A DNA stretch of 50,086 nucleotides from Vulcanimicrobiota bacterium (GCA_027459845.1 DAIDGS010000188.1:1-50086); one strand, 5' to 3'. Positions 1-12,358 are shown, counted from the stretch's first letter. A program made the numbers and translations. Notes: a model not told the origin generated them from the sequence alone.

Positions 1-252
1 TACGATCGCGGCTCGCTGCAGTCCGAAGAGGCCGGCGAGAACGGATTGCAACGCAAGGCGCGCCAGATCATCGTGTACGATAGCGACGTGCGCGCCGTGA
101 ACGACGTCGTATACAACTGGCAGGACACGCTGGGCGGAAACAATCAACCGCAACCCAACGTGATTCCCACGCCCTACAACCCGGCGCCGTTCCCGAACCT
201 CCCGCCCGGCATGCCGCCGCCGAGCGTGCCGCCGGTGCATCCGCCGCGCTAG
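1..252 (+). CDS. C-terminal end of an unrecognised protein (5' truncated)
   Basis: The reading frame is open from base 1 to the TAG at 250-252, so only the last 83 residues are visible. The segment begins with a polar, charged stretch (SEEAGENGLQRKARQ), continues with IIVYDSDVRAVNDVVYNWQ, and ends in a proline-rich tail (PFPNLPPGMPPPSVPPVHPPR-type composition). Such tails are common in exported or envelope proteins, but I do not recognise the family. Six bases separate its stop from the end of the convergent FkbM gene. A TTG at 46 could be an internal start, but the frame is continuous upstream and the protein very probably begins outside the window. Confidence 0.6.
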   Translation, partial: YDRGSLQSEEAGENGLQRKARQIIVYDSDVRAVNDVVYNWQDTLGGNNQPQPNVIPTPYNPAPFPNLPPGMPPPSVPPVHPPR

Positions 253-258
253 GTTCGC

Positions 259-1128
259 CTAGCCGGCGAGATCGTCGCGCTGCGGTGCGGCGTACAGTGC
301 GTTGAAGAGGGCGTCGGGGGCCGTCGGCACGGATAGCGGGGTCGTGCGCCGATAGCCGTGCGGGACGAGGAACCGCTCGATCGATTCGAGGCCGGACCCC
401 GTCTGGTGCAAGCGCAGTTGATTGACTTCGAGGTAGACGTAGTCGATCCGATTGCCGGCCAAGAGCGCTTCGGCTCCCTCCAGCACGGCCGGTTCATGCC
501 CCTCGACGTCGATCTTTAAGAGCCGCACGCGCTCGACGCCCTCCCGTCGCGCAACCTCGCTCAGGCGCTCGCAGCGAACCGGCAACGCACCCACCGCAAT
601 ATCGTCGTAGCGCTCGAGGCTGTTCCAACCGGTGTGACGCTCGCTGGCGATGTTGAGTGCGCGCGAACCGGCGGCGTTCGAGAGTGCTTCTTCCAAAATC
701 GTCACGCGCCCGTCGAATGCGTTGGCGACGACGTTAGCGCGCAGTCGGCCGGCATTGCGTGGATCCGGCTCGAAGGCGATGACGCGCCCGCTCGGCCCGA
801 CCGCACGGGCGCAGCGCAGCGTGTAAAACCCGATCTGCGCCCCGACGTCGATGACCGTATCGCCGAGGCGCAACAATGGCGCGAGATGCCCCCAATCGAG
901 TTTCTCGTAGCAATCGAGGTAGATTTTTCGTTGTACGTCTTCGCGCAAGTCGAGCGCGTAATGGATTCCATCCCGCGTGACGCGGACGTTCGAAAAGTCA
1001 CCGCGGTAGAAGCGTTCGAACAGGTCGAGCGCCGCGTTCATCGCCCGGTCGGCAAGCGCGGGGCCGTGTGGGAACCGATGGGCGATCCGCACGGCAGCGG
1101 TGGTCGCGGCATCGCGAAAGCGTTTCAT
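259..1128 (-). CDS. FkbM-family SAM-dependent methyltransferase
   Basis: A 289-residue protein. It carries a class I methyltransferase fold with SAM motif I as VIDVGAQIGFYTL at about residue 95, the motif II-like VIAFEPDP, and the FkbM hallmark LLKIDVEGHEPAVLEGA. The FkbM family O-methylates sugars, polyketides or glycan ends, and members commonly sit in surface polysaccharide clusters, as here beside glycosyltransferases. I chose the ATG at 1128 because it overlaps the TGA of the upstream lipoprotein gene (ATGA), which implies translational coupling. A longer frame extending upstream is only an unused open frame over that gene. The acceptor substrate cannot be read from sequence. Confidence 0.85.
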   Translation of the reverse strand: MKRFRDAATTAAVRIAHRFPHGPALADRAMNAALDLFERFYRGDFSNVRVTRDGIHYALDLREDVQRKIYLDCYEKLDWGHLAPLLRLGDTVIDVGAQIGFYTLRCARAVGPSGRVIAFEPDPRNAGRLRANVVANAFDGRVTILEEALSNAAGSRALNIASERHTGWNSLERYDDIAVGALPVRCERLSEVARREGVERVRLLKIDVEGHEPAVLEGAEALLAGNRIDYVYLEVNQLRLHQTGSGLESIERFLVPHGYRRTTPLSVPTAPDALFNALYAAPQRDDLAG

Positions 1129-1766
1129 TCGATCGTGATCGCGAGATCGCGCGTCGCTTCGTCGCCACGGGCGTTGCGGGCGATCACCACCGCCTGATAG
1201 GTACCGTAGAGAAAGAACGGCACGTTGGCGACGGTATAATCGAGCGTGAAGTGCCCGACGCCGACCTTGGTGAGCGGAATGCTGAAGTTCCCGATGCGCA
1301 CCTCCACGCTCGCGACGTTCGACGACGTCACGGCCGAGCCGTGCAACTCGTCGCCCGGATGGACCACGGTGGCGCTGACCGAGACCGCATCGATCCGCGG
1401 CGGGGCGTTGGGCGGTAACCGCTGGACCGTCGGCGGCGCCGTCGGCCGCACGGTCGCCATACCGCTGGGAGTCGGCGCGGCGCTCGCGCGCACCGCAGGC
1501 GTCGCGACACTGGGCGCGACCGCCGGCTGCCGCGCGGGCGTTCGGACTGAGCGCGGCCCCGGCCGGCTCGTCGGTGCGGCCGGCGCCGGGTTCCCAGCGG
1601 CGCTCGGCACTGCGCCGGTTGGCGCCGCAATCGTCGCGCCGCGATCGGCGGGCGCCATCGCGGCAGACGGCACGGGCGGCGTCGGCGTGGCGTCCGGTCG
1701 AGGTCGGGCGCTGCAAGCAACCGGCAGCACGAGGAACGCCCACAGAAGACGCGTCGGCACTCTCAT
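1125..1766 (-). CDS. Putative lipoprotein with Pro/Ala-rich linker and Ig-like C-terminal domain
   Basis: A 213-residue protein starting at ATG 1766. The N-terminus MRVPTRLLWAFLVLPVAC is a lipoprotein signal peptide with a lipobox (LPVAC) and Cys18 as the predicted lipidated residue. Residues about 20-120 are a low-complexity Pro/Ala/Thr linker. The last 90 residues (from PPRIDAVSVSATVVHPGDE on) are beta-rich and resemble an Ig/fibronectin-like module, ending LAITIE. It is probably anchored to the outer face of a membrane and may bind or present glycan. The gene overlaps the FkbM methyltransferase by 4 bases and is divergent from the GT2 gene. A longer start at 1889 would mask the signal peptide, so I reject it. 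Confidence 0.7.
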   Translation of the reverse strand: MRVPTRLLWAFLVLPVACSARPRPDATPTPPVPSAAMAPADRGATIAAPTGAVPSAAGNPAPAAPTSRPGPRSVRTPARQPAVAPSVATPAVRASAAPTPSGMATVRPTAPPTVQRLPPNAPPRIDAVSVSATVVHPGDELHGSAVTSSNVASVEVRIGNFSIPLTKVGVGHFTLDYTVANVPFFLYGTYQAVVIARNARGDEATRDLAITIE

Positions 1767-1861
1767 CGCCGCAAAGCTTCCGGAGCGACGCCGCGACCTC
1801 CGCCCGGGATTGCAGGCCGGGCGCAAAAGCAACCGGCGCGATGCGTCGAAAGGACGCGCGG

Positions 1862-2824
1862 ATGAGCACCCAGAGCGATCAGCCGGCACTCGGCGTCGTC
1901 GTTCCCCTCTACAACGAAGAGGGTAACGTCGCGCCGCTCGTCGAGCGCATCGTCGCGATCATGGAACGTCTCGACGGACGTCCCAGCTACGAGATCGTGC
2001 TGGTGAACGATGGCTCGACCGACGGCACGCGCGAGGCGATCCGGCGCGAGCTCGCGGCGCGCCCCAACGTGGTGCTGGTCGATCTTTCGCGCAACTTCGG
2101 ACACCAGTTGGCGGCCACGGCCGGCATCGAAATCGCGCGCGGCGAGGCCCTCGTGCTGATGGACGGCGATCTTCAGGATCCGCCCGAGTTGATCGCCGAG
2201 TTCGTCGCGCGCTGGCGCAGCGGTTACGACGTGGTCTACGCCGTTCGCCGCTCGCGCAAAGGCGAGAGTGCCTTCAAGCTCTGGACGGCGCAGGTCTTCT
2301 ATCGGCTGATCAAACGCTTGACCAAGGTTGCGATTCCGGTGGATACCGGCGACTTCCGCCTGATGAGCCGGCGCGTCGTCGAGGCGTTACGCCGCTCGCC
2401 CGAACGCCATCGCTTCCTGCGCGGAATGGTCAGTTGGGTCGGTTTCAATCAAATCGGCATCACCTACGATCGCGACGAGCGGCTCTCGGGAACGACCAAG
2501 TATCCGCTGCCGAAGATGATTCGCTTCGCGATCGACGGGATTACGTCGTTCTCCGACATTCCGCTGCGCTTTGCGTCCTATCTCGGCTTTATCACCAGCG
2601 GCGTCGCGCTGCTCTATGCACTGATCGTCATCGGCTACAAACTGCTGAGCTTGCACCCGCCCGGCTACACCAAAGGCTGGGCCTCGACCATCGTCGCAGT
2701 GCTCTTTCTCGGAGGCGTGCAACTGGTCAGCCTCGGCATCCTCGGCGAATACATCGGCCGCATCTACGACGAGGTCAAAGGACGGCCGCTCTATCTCGTT
2801 CGCGACATCGAGCGCTCGCGCTGA
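1862..2824 (+). CDS. Family 2 glycosyltransferase, polyprenyl-phosphate type (GtrB/ArnC/DPM1-like)
   Basis: A 320-residue protein. The N-terminal GT-A domain has VVVPLYNEEGNV, the NDGSTDGT nucleotide-sugar motif and a DGDLQDPPE motif (DxD equivalent). Two transmembrane helices follow near the C-terminus (about residues 235-300), as in GtrB/YkcC-type enzymes that transfer a sugar from NDP-sugar to undecaprenyl or dolichyl phosphate on the cytoplasmic face. The ATG at 1862 is preceded by GAAAGGA at suitable spacing. It is followed closely by an O-antigen-ligase-like gene and a GT-C transferase that could use the lipid-linked sugar. The sugar specificity is unknown. Confidence 0.88.
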   Translation: MSTQSDQPALGVVVPLYNEEGNVAPLVERIVAIMERLDGRPSYEIVLVNDGSTDGTREAIRRELAARPNVVLVDLSRNFGHQLAATAGIEIARGEALVLMDGDLQDPPELIAEFVARWRSGYDVVYAVRRSRKGESAFKLWTAQVFYRLIKRLTKVAIPVDTGDFRLMSRRVVEALRRSPERHRFLRGMVSWVGFNQIGITYDRDERLSGTTKYPLPKMIRFAIDGITSFSDIPLRFASYLGFITSGVALLYALIVIGYKLLSLHPPGYTKGWASTIVAVLFLGGVQLVSLGILGEYIGRIYDEVKGRPLYLVRDIERSR

Positions 2825-2841
2825 CGTCCCGCTAGAACGGC

Positions 2842-4137
2842 GTGCATTACCAAGCCGTCATCGACCAGTTCGCGCTGCCGGTCTCGCTCGACCCACTGAC
2901 GGCAACGCTGTTTCTGGCAGCGCTGCTGGCGGTTGCCGCACTGACCGCGCGCCGGCCGGCCTTCGGACTGGTTGCGCTGATCGCGGCGCAGCCGTTCGCG
3001 TTCGCGCGCGACGTTGCCGGAACGACGATTTCGCTGCCGAAGATCGTGCTGCTCGGCGTCCTGCTGGGACTCTTCACCTACGTCGGCGCGTTTGCACGCC
3101 TGCGCGACGAGCGCGCGCCGCGTGCGATCCTGGTCGCGATGGTGGCCTATGCGCTAGCGATCGCGCTCACGATCCTGGTTGCCGCCGATCGCCACGTCGC
3201 GCTGCGCGAAACGCTGAAAGCCCTCGAGTACCTGCTGCTCTTCGCAACCGCCTACCTCGCCTATCGGCTCGATCCCGACGACGCCCTAACGGTCGGTAGC
3301 GTCGGCGCCGTCACGATCGTGGTCGCCATGTCGGCGCTCGTGCAAGAAGCGATCGGGGCGCCGTCGGGGCTGTGCATCGGGACGGCGATCGTTCCACGCA
3401 TTGCCGGCGTGCTCGAAGGCCCCAATCAACTTGCCGGCTACCTCGAAATCGCGATCGCGACGCTCGTGGTATGGTCGGCGGCGCGCCGCTGGGTGCTCGG
3501 GCGTGCGGCCCTCGTGCTCGCCGGACTCGCGCTGGTGCTGACCTTTTCGCGCGCCGGCCTGGCCGCGACGGCGATCGTGCTGGTCGTCATCGCCGTCGCC
3601 CAACCGCGTGCGGCGCTGACGCGCGTCGCGTGGCCGCTTGCGGGGATCGCGCTCGGCGGCGTGGGCGCGCTGGCGTGGTCGCTCGGTGCGCACGCGCCGG
3701 GGTTGCTGCGACTCTCGCTCGCGAGCAGCCGCTGCGCCGGCGGGGTCGGCGCGCGACCCGAGCTCTGGCACGCGGCTTGGTTCTTCTTCATGCATCACCC
3801 TTGGCTCGGCATCGGCGCCGGCAACTTCGATCGCGAACTCCCGCTCGCCGGCGTGTACGGGGTGCGCACCCACGCCAATAGCTGGTACCTCCAGTCGCTC
3901 GCCGAGGGTGGCGTGCTGCTCTTCGCCGCGACGCTGGGCGTGATCGGCGCGTGGCTGGCAACCTTTGCGCGAGGACTGCGCGATGCGTCCCCATGGCAGT
4001 TGGCGGCTTGCGCGGCCACGCTGGCACTGGCCTTACACCAGATCTTCGACTACCTGCTGTTCTATCCGAAAGTCGGCGGACCGCTGATGCTGCTCGCCGG
4101 CATCGGCGCCGCAACGCTCGCGCGCCGCAGCGCATGA
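2842..4137 (+). CDS. O-antigen ligase/polymerase-like membrane protein (Wzy_C family)
   Basis: A 431-residue polytopic membrane protein with about 11-12 hydrophobic segments. The loop around HPWLGIGAGNFDRELPLAG and VRTHANSWYLQSLAEGG is the periplasmic loop signature of the Wzy_C/WaaL family (G.G.. N F and a His-Asn pair), which joins or polymerises lipid-linked glycans on the outer side of the inner membrane. The start is the GTG at 2842, 17 bases after the GT2 gene. Its TGA overlaps the ATG of the next gene (ATGA at 4134-4137). Ligase and polymerase functions cannot be separated by sequence alone. Confidence 0.8.
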   Translation: MHYQAVIDQFALPVSLDPLTATLFLAALLAVAALTARRPAFGLVALIAAQPFAFARDVAGTTISLPKIVLLGVLLGLFTYVGAFARLRDERAPRAILVAMVAYALAIALTILVAADRHVALRETLKALEYLLLFATAYLAYRLDPDDALTVGSVGAVTIVVAMSALVQEAIGAPSGLCIGTAIVPRIAGVLEGPNQLAGYLEIAIATLVVWSAARRWVLGRAALVLAGLALVLTFSRAGLAATAIVLVVIAVAQPRAALTRVAWPLAGIALGGVGALAWSLGAHAPGLLRLSLASSRCAGGVGARPELWHAAWFFFMHHPWLGIGAGNFDRELPLAGVYGVRTHANSWYLQSLAEGGVLLFAATLGVIGAWLATFARGLRDASPWQLAACAATLALALHQIFDYLLFYPKVGGPLMLLAGIGAATLARRSA

Positions 4138-5469
4138 GCCGCTTTTTGGTCGGCGGCGGCACCGTTGCCGCGGCGCTCTTCGGCGGCGCGCTGGCGCTGC
4201 GCTGGGAGGTGCTACGCGCACCGGCGATCGCGCGGATCGGCCTGCAGCAGCCGATTCCGGTCGTCACCGCGTGGGGCACCTACGGCGCGCTCTTGCTGGC
4301 GACGCTGGCACTCGCGATCGCGGTCGCGAGTTGGGGCTACCTGTGCGCGCTGCGCGCGATCGCACGCGATCGCCGCGCCTCGCTCGGCATGCTGCTCGCG
4401 CTGATCGCCCTCGGGTTGTTGGCGGCCGCAGCGGCGCCGGTGCTGTTCTCGAGCGACGTGTATGCCTACGCCGCCTACGGGGAGATGCTGCGCCGCGGGC
4501 TGGCCGTCTACGGTCACGCCCCGCTCCCGCTGAGCGACCCGCTCTTTCGCCTCGTCGCCTGGCAGTGGAGCAATCCGCCGCCGGTCTGCGTCTACGGTCC
4601 GCTCTTCGTCGGCATCGCGGCCGGTGTCGTCGCCCTCGCCGCGCCGTTCGGTCCGCTCGGCCAACTGACGGCGCTGCGGCTGCTCGCCGGGCTGAGCCTG
4701 TTGCTCCTGGCGGCGGCGGTCTGGCTGGCCTATCCCGGCGAACGCAGCGCGCGGTTGCGAGCCGCCGCCCTGATCGGGCTCAACCCGGTGGCGATCTGGT
4801 GCGCCGCCGAGGGGCACAACGACGCCTTGGCGTTGGCCCTCGCGATGATCGGCATCGCCTTGGTGCGGCGCGGTTTCGGTCCACTCGGCGGCGCGATCGC
4901 GGCCCTCGGCGGCTGGATCAAACTGCCGGCGCTGCTGGTTGCCGTCGCGGTGCGCGAACGGGCCGCCGCGTACCGGACGGCGCTCGCGGTGGCGGCGCTC
5001 GCGATCGCGAGTGCGATTCCGATGCTGTACGCCGCGGCGCACTACGCGGGGCACGGGGCCTACGCGCCGCAGGCATCGCTGCAGGCTCTGATCGCGGCGG
5101 CACTGCCGATCGCCCCCGCCGCAGTCGTCGTAGCCCTGGCAGGCGCGGCCGCCGCCGCGAGCGCCGGTTACGGCCTCGCGCGGCTACGCGCCGGATCGGC
5201 GGCCAGCTGGAGCTGGCTCGTTCTCGGCGGATGGATGCTCGTCCCCAATCCGTATCCGTGGTACGGCCTCTGGCTGCTGGCCGCCGCCGCGCTGACACCC
5301 GGCGACGCTGGCGCGGTCGCGCTGATCGGCCTGGCGCTGACCGGGTTCGCGCGCTATGCTCCCGATGCGATCGGCACCCCGTCGCCGCTCGGTCGCCTCG
5401 CCCTCGCGCTGGTCGCCTGTGCGCCGCTGCTGCCGGCGCTCGTGCAGTCTGCTATAATTGGCCGCTCCC

Positions 5470-5495
<26 letters not shown>
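4134..5495 (+). CDS. Polytopic GT-C mannosyltransferase-like protein (MptA/MptB type)
   Basis: A 453-residue protein with about 11-13 hydrophobic helices. After the third helix comes SSDVYAYAAYGEML, which contains the acidic first-loop motif typical of GT-C enzymes that use polyprenyl-phosphate sugars (compare the SxDVYxYxxxGR region of polyprenol-phosphate mannosyltransferases). WCAAEGHNDALALAL and LVPNPYPWYGLW are also family-typical. It probably transfers a hexose from the lipid carrier made by the GT2 enzyme two genes upstream. The start is ATG 4134, coupled by a 4-base overlap. The 3' end overlaps the mfd start by 26 bases and contains the mfd promoter. Confidence 0.75.
5450..5458 (+). 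promoter_or_regulatory. Extended -10 promoter for mfd (near-leaderless)
   Basis: TGCTATAAT is a perfect extended -10 element (TGnTATAAT), conspicuous in GC-rich DNA. No convincing -35 is seen 17 bases upstream, which is normal for extended -10 promoters. Transcription would begin near 5465, about five bases before the mfd ATG at 5470, so the mRNA would be leaderless or nearly so. The element lies inside the end of the upstream mannosyltransferase gene. Confidence 0.5.
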
Positions 5496-8997
<3,502 letters not shown>

Positions 8998-9149
8998 CGG
9001 CCCCGGCCGAAGCGACCGGACGCCGCCCCGGTGGAGCGAAGCGCATCCGGCGCGTGGAGAGGAGCTGGCAGGGCGCGCACGAAGCCAGCGCAGTCGCGGA
9101 GCCGTCCGGCCCCGCGCTTCTTACGCACTACCCTCCACTGGAGCCCTCT

Positions 9150-10109
9150 ATGTCGAAAGCCCTCCGCGTACTCGCGGGTTTCGCTTCCCTTCTCCTGGGC
9201 GTGTCGCTCGCGGCGTGCGCCGGCGGAGCGATCGCCACGGTCAACGGCCAGCCGATCAGCCAATCCGCGTTCACCGCCAAGCTCGAGGCCAGTCCGGTCG
9301 CGCGCGGCGTGCTGCAGCAGATGGTGCAGAACGCACTCATCATGCAATACGCGAAGAGCCATCACATCACGATCACCGATCAAGAAGTTCAGCAGAAGGA
9401 AAACGACCTGAAGCAAAACTTCCCGAACGGCTCGTGGAGCGAAATGCTCAAGGCTCGCGGCCTCACCGAAGCCGACGTGAAACAGGCGCTCACCGAGCAA
9501 CTGATCCTGACCAAGGCGCTCGCGAATCAGGTGACGATCAGCCCGACTCAGGTGCAGCAGTACTTTGCGAAGAACCACGCGGCGTTCGACGTTCCGGCGG
9601 AGGTCCAGGCGCGCCACATTCTGGTGCCCGACCTCGCAACCGCGAACAAGGTCGAAGCGTTGCTCAAGAAGGGCGGCAACTTCGCGGCTCTGGCCAAGCA
9701 GTATTCGACCGATCCGGGCAGCAAGGACAAAGGCGGAGAACTCGGCTGGTTCCGCCGCGGACAGATGGTTCCGTCGTTCGACAAGGCGGCGTTCTCGCTT
9801 CCGGTCGGTCAGATCAGCCAGCCGGTGAAGTCGCCCTTCGGCTACCACATCATCCAGGTGCAAGCGCGTAAGCCGGGCGTTACCGCAACGCTGGCCAACT
9901 CACAGCAGAAGATCACCGATCTGTTGCAGCAGCAGCAGGAAGCGCCGCTGATCCAGCCGTTCCTGCAGCAACTGCAGGCCAAGGCCAACATTCAGATCAA
10001 CGATCCGCGCTTCGCCGATCTGTTCCCGACGCCGCCGCCGCAGGCCGCTCCGGCAGCGACCGTGGCTCCCGCGAGCAGCACCTCGCCGGCACCGGCCGCA
10101 ACCAAGTAA
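9150..10109 (+). CDS. Parvulin-type peptidyl-prolyl isomerase lipoprotein (PrsA/SurA-like)
   Basis: A 319-residue protein. The signal peptide ends in the lipobox LAAC with Cys23 as lipidation site. A SurA-N-like helical chaperone region (about 30-150) begins IATVNGQPIS. The rotamase domain (about 155-255) has ARHILVPDLATANKVEALL, the GELGWFRRGQMVPSFDKAAF block and GYHIIQV. The tail is Gln-rich, then Pro/Ala-rich. Such proteins fold secreted proteins outside the cytoplasmic membrane. ATG 9150 has GGAG seven bases upstream. The 152-base gap after mfd shows no clear promoter consensus. A strong hairpin follows the gene. Many secreted proteins later in the window are possible clients. Confidence 0.9.
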   Translation: MSKALRVLAGFASLLLGVSLAACAGGAIATVNGQPISQSAFTAKLEASPVARGVLQQMVQNALIMQYAKSHHITITDQEVQQKENDLKQNFPNGSWSEMLKARGLTEADVKQALTEQLILTKALANQVTISPTQVQQYFAKNHAAFDVPAEVQARHILVPDLATANKVEALLKKGGNFAALAKQYSTDPGSKDKGGELGWFRRGQMVPSFDKAAFSLPVGQISQPVKSPFGYHIIQVQARKPGVTATLANSQQKITDLLQQQQEAPLIQPFLQQLQAKANIQINDPRFADLFPTPPPQAAPAATVAPASSTSPAPAATK

Positions 10110-10144
10110 CGTCGCCGACGCCGGCGGCACGGCAGTCCTCCAGC

Positions 10145-10174
10145 AAAGGCCTCGGCGGTAACGCCGGGGCCTTT
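10145..10174 (+). terminator. Hairpin terminator after the foldase gene
   Basis: AAAGGCCTCGGCG and CGCCGGGGCCTTT form a 13-pair stem (one G-T wobble) around a GTAA tetraloop, starting 35 bases after the foldase stop and ending 26 bases before mazG. The downstream arm ends in TTT followed by C, so the U-tract is short. It is AAAGGCC-flanked like many intrinsic terminators. Confidence 0.6.
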
Positions 10175-10200
10175 CGGCTCTCCGTAGAAATCTGCGCGCG

Positions 10201-11397
10201 ATGGCCGTTCGCATCGTCGGTCTAGGGCCGGGCGACCCGCAGTATCTGACGCTCGGCGCGCTCGAAGCGCTGCGTTCGGCGCAGCGCGGGTATCTGCTGG
10301 GCGCACCCACCGACCTGCGCACCGCGTTGATCGCTGCCGGGGTCAACGCGCTGGCCGGACCGATCGCCGACGACGCCCTGATCGTGCGGGGCGGCGCCAT
10401 CGAGATTGCGCGCTTCGTCGCGTCGCTGGGCGAGATCGGCGATACGCCCATCGCCATCGGCGTCCTCGGCCACCCGCTGGCCGATTTTCCGGGCCTGCCG
10501 CTGCTGGTGCGCGCGCTCGAAGCGCGCGAAACCACCACCGAGGTGATCGCCGGAATGCCGCACGCCACGCTCGCGAGCGCGATGACGATGCCGCTCGTCC
10601 CACTGCCGCCGCAGTCGGCCCACTACTCGTGGGACGACCTCATTGAAATCATGGCGCGGCTGCGGGCCGGCTGCCCGTGGGATCGCGAGCAGACGCATCG
10701 CACGCTGGTGCCGTATTTGATCGAAGAGACCTACGAGGTCGTCGAGGCCATCGAAGGCGACGATCACGACGCGCTCTGCGACGAACTCGGGGACTTGCTG
10801 CTGCAGATCGTTTTTCACTCACAGCTGGCCGTTGAGACCGGAGCATTTTCGGTCCGCGACGTCATCGACGCGCTCGCGAACAAGATGGTCCGCCGGCATC
10901 CGCACGTCTTCGCCGACGCCGTCATCGAAGACGTCGATGCGCAGTGGCGCAGTTGGGAGGAGCTCAAGGCCAAAGAAAAAACCGGCCTCGCGCGCAAGAG
11001 CCGCTTAGACGGCATTCCCAAGCATCTCGGCGCGCTGCAGCGCGGTCAACGCATGCAAGAGAAGGCGGCACGGGTCGGCTTCGACTGGCCGTCCGTCGAC
11101 GGGGTGTTGGACAAGCTGGTCGAGGAACTCAGCGAACTGAGCGAGGCGCGGCGCGCGCCTGCCGACGATCCACACGTCCGCGAAGAGCTCGGCGACGTGT
11201 TCTTCACTTTGGTGAACCTCGCACGCTCGCTGGGCATCGACGCCGAAACCGCGATGCGCCAAGCCAACGAGAAGTTCCATCGCCGGTTTGCGTACATGGA
11301 AAGGCGTGCGGCCGACGACGGAAAATCCCTCAAAGAACTCAAGCTCGACGAACTCGAGGTGCTATGGAATCGCGCGAAGACGGAAACCCCAGCCTAA
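10201..11397 (+). CDS. mazG: MazG nucleoside triphosphate pyrophosphohydrolase with shortened N-terminal methylase-like domain
   Basis: A 398-residue protein. Residues 1-about 130 begin [22 protein letters not shown], the opening of tetrapyrrole-methylase (YabN-type) domains. They keep a region like the SAM-pocket half ([26 protein letters not shown]), but the second half of the usual ~220-residue domain is missing. Two MazG repeats follow: one with [20 protein letters not shown] and [14 protein letters not shown], another with [11 protein letters not shown] and [16 protein letters not shown]. MazG hydrolyses aberrant (d)NTPs to the monophosphate. The ATG at 10201 directly precedes the methylase motif. 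Its 3' end overlaps the next gene by 34 bases. Confidence 0.9.
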   Translation: MAVRIVGLGPGDPQYLTLGALEALRSAQRGYLLGAPTDLRTALIAAGVNALAGPIADDALIVRGGAIEIARFVASLGEIGDTPIAIGVLGHPLADFPGLPLLVRALEARETTTEVIAGMPHATLASAMTMPLVPLPPQSAHYSWDDLIEIMARLRAGCPWDREQTHRTLVPYLIEETYEVVEAIEGDDHDALCDELGDLLLQIVFHSQLAVETGAFSVRDVIDALANKMVRRHPHVFADAVIEDVDAQWRSWEELKAKEKTGLARKSRLDGIPKHLGALQRGQRMQEKAARVGFDWPSVDGVLDKLVEELSELSEARRAPADDPHVREELGDVFFTLVNLARSLGIDAETAMRQANEKFHRRFAYMERRAADDGKSLKELKLDELEVLWNRAKTETPA

Positions 11398-11765
11398 TTC
11401 GGCTGCGTATGAGCGCGCACGACGCGCACTACGGGGGCAACTTGGTCGACGGGGCGCGGATGCTCGCGCTCTTCGGCGACGTTGCGACCGAACTGCTGAT
11501 CCGAATGGACGGCGATGAGGGGCTCTTCGTGGGCTACGACACGGTGGAGTTCCTTGCTCCGGTCTATGCCGGAGATTACCTCGAAGCGACCGGCCGCATC
11601 GTGAAGGTCGGCAACACCTCGCGCCGCATGGAGTTCGAAGCACGCAAGGTGATCGCGGCGCGCACCGACGTGAGTGCGAGCGCGGCCGATCCGCTCGATC
11701 CTCCGGTGATCGTCTGCCGTGCGAGCGGAACCTGCGTGACGCCCAAAACAAAAAAGCGCCGTTGA
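11364..11765 (+). CDS. Hotdog-fold 3-aminobutyryl-CoA / beta-alanyl-CoA ammonia-lyase homologue
   Basis: A 133-residue hotdog protein. [53 protein letters not shown] and [12 protein letters not shown] follow the pattern I know from Kal of lysine fermentation and beta-alanyl-CoA:ammonia lyase, which reversibly remove ammonia from 3-aminoacyl-CoA. A general thioesterase role cannot be excluded. ATG 11364 has CGAGG just upstream and gives the ~10-15 residues that family members carry before MSA; ATG 11409 is the alternative. It overlaps mazG, so translation is likely coupled. A terminator follows the stop by two bases. A beta-amino-acid catabolic cluster lies 20 kb away. Confidence 0.75.
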   Translation: MESREDGNPSLIRLRMSAHDAHYGGNLVDGARMLALFGDVATELLIRMDGDEGLFVGYDTVEFLAPVYAGDYLEATGRIVKVGNTSRRMEFEARKVIAARTDVSASAADPLDPPVIVCRASGTCVTPKTKKRR

Positions 11766-11766
11766 T

Positions 11767-11788
11767 GCGGTCGCTCGCGATCGTTTTT
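11767..11788 (+). terminator. Intrinsic terminator of the mazG operon
   Basis: CGGTCG-CTCG-CGATCG forms a 6-pair stem with a tetraloop (one G-T pair), followed at once by five T residues, two bases after the stop codon. The right arm lies in a CGCGATCG segment, one base short of the abundant GCGATCGC octamer. Confidence 0.7.
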
Positions 11789-11824
11789 ATACCTGGCGCG
11801 ACTGCAAGACACGCATTTTGCGCT

Positions 11825-12304
11825 TCAGGTGAGAGCGGCGATTAAGCTCTCTCGATCGGGATAGGCGCGCGTCAACGCCTCGCGCTCACCCATCGCAAAG
11901 TCGGCGAAGTCGAAGCCGGGGACCACGGTCGCACCGATCAGCGCAAAACGACCGCCCGGCGCGACGCGCGTCCCTTGCCACACCCCGGCAGGCACCAGGA
12001 CCTGCGGCGCCTCGCCGCGCTCGACGTCGACACCGATGCGCACTATGCTGGACGCTCCGCCGTCGCTGAGCTGCAGCATTTCCAGCGGGTCGCCGTAATA
12101 GAAGTGCCACATCTCATCGCTGCCGACGCGGTGCATGCGCGACGGACTCGCGGCGGTCACCAGAAAGTAGATCGCCGTGGCCAGCGCGCGTCCGCCAGCG
12201 GTACGCCGGTGACGATAGGTCTCGCGGAAGTAGCCGCCTTCGGGATGCGGCCGCAGGTCGAAGGTTTCGATCAACCGCTCGATTTCGCGCACGTCTTCGC
12301 TCAT
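11825..12304 (-). CDS. Cupin-5 (DUF985/YML079-like) family protein
   Basis: A 159-residue cupin of the DUF985 family. Typical blocks are LRPHPEGGYFRETYR, ATAIYFLVT, SRMHRVGSDEMWHFYYGDPLE and the C-terminal TRVAPGGRFALIGATVVPGFDFADFAMG. The family has a double-stranded beta-helix barrel with a pocket for a small polar ligand, and some members are annotated as sugar epimerase-like, but no firm enzymatic role is established. The ATG at 12304 fits the family N-terminus. It is convergent with the terminated mazG operon and stands alone from its minus-strand neighbour, which lies 54 bases away. Confidence 0.88.
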   Translation of the reverse strand: MSEDVREIERLIETFDLRPHPEGGYFRETYRHRRTAGGRALATAIYFLVTAASPSRMHRVGSDEMWHFYYGDPLEMLQLSDGGASSIVRIGVDVERGEAPQVLVPAGVWQGTRVAPGGRFALIGATVVPGFDFADFAMGEREALTRAYPDRESLIAALT

Positions 12305-12358
12305 CTTATGACGAATACCGACCTTGACGAATCTGCATAGCCGCGATGTACGGGTACG

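Noticed and set aside
1235-1240. TATAAT on the plus strand
   Set aside because: It lies inside the minus-strand lipoprotein gene with no plausible plus-strand target downstream; likely chance.
1802-1821. GCCCGG-N8-CCGGGC inverted repeat before the GT2 gene
   Set aside because: Only six GC pairs in very GC-rich DNA; expected by chance.
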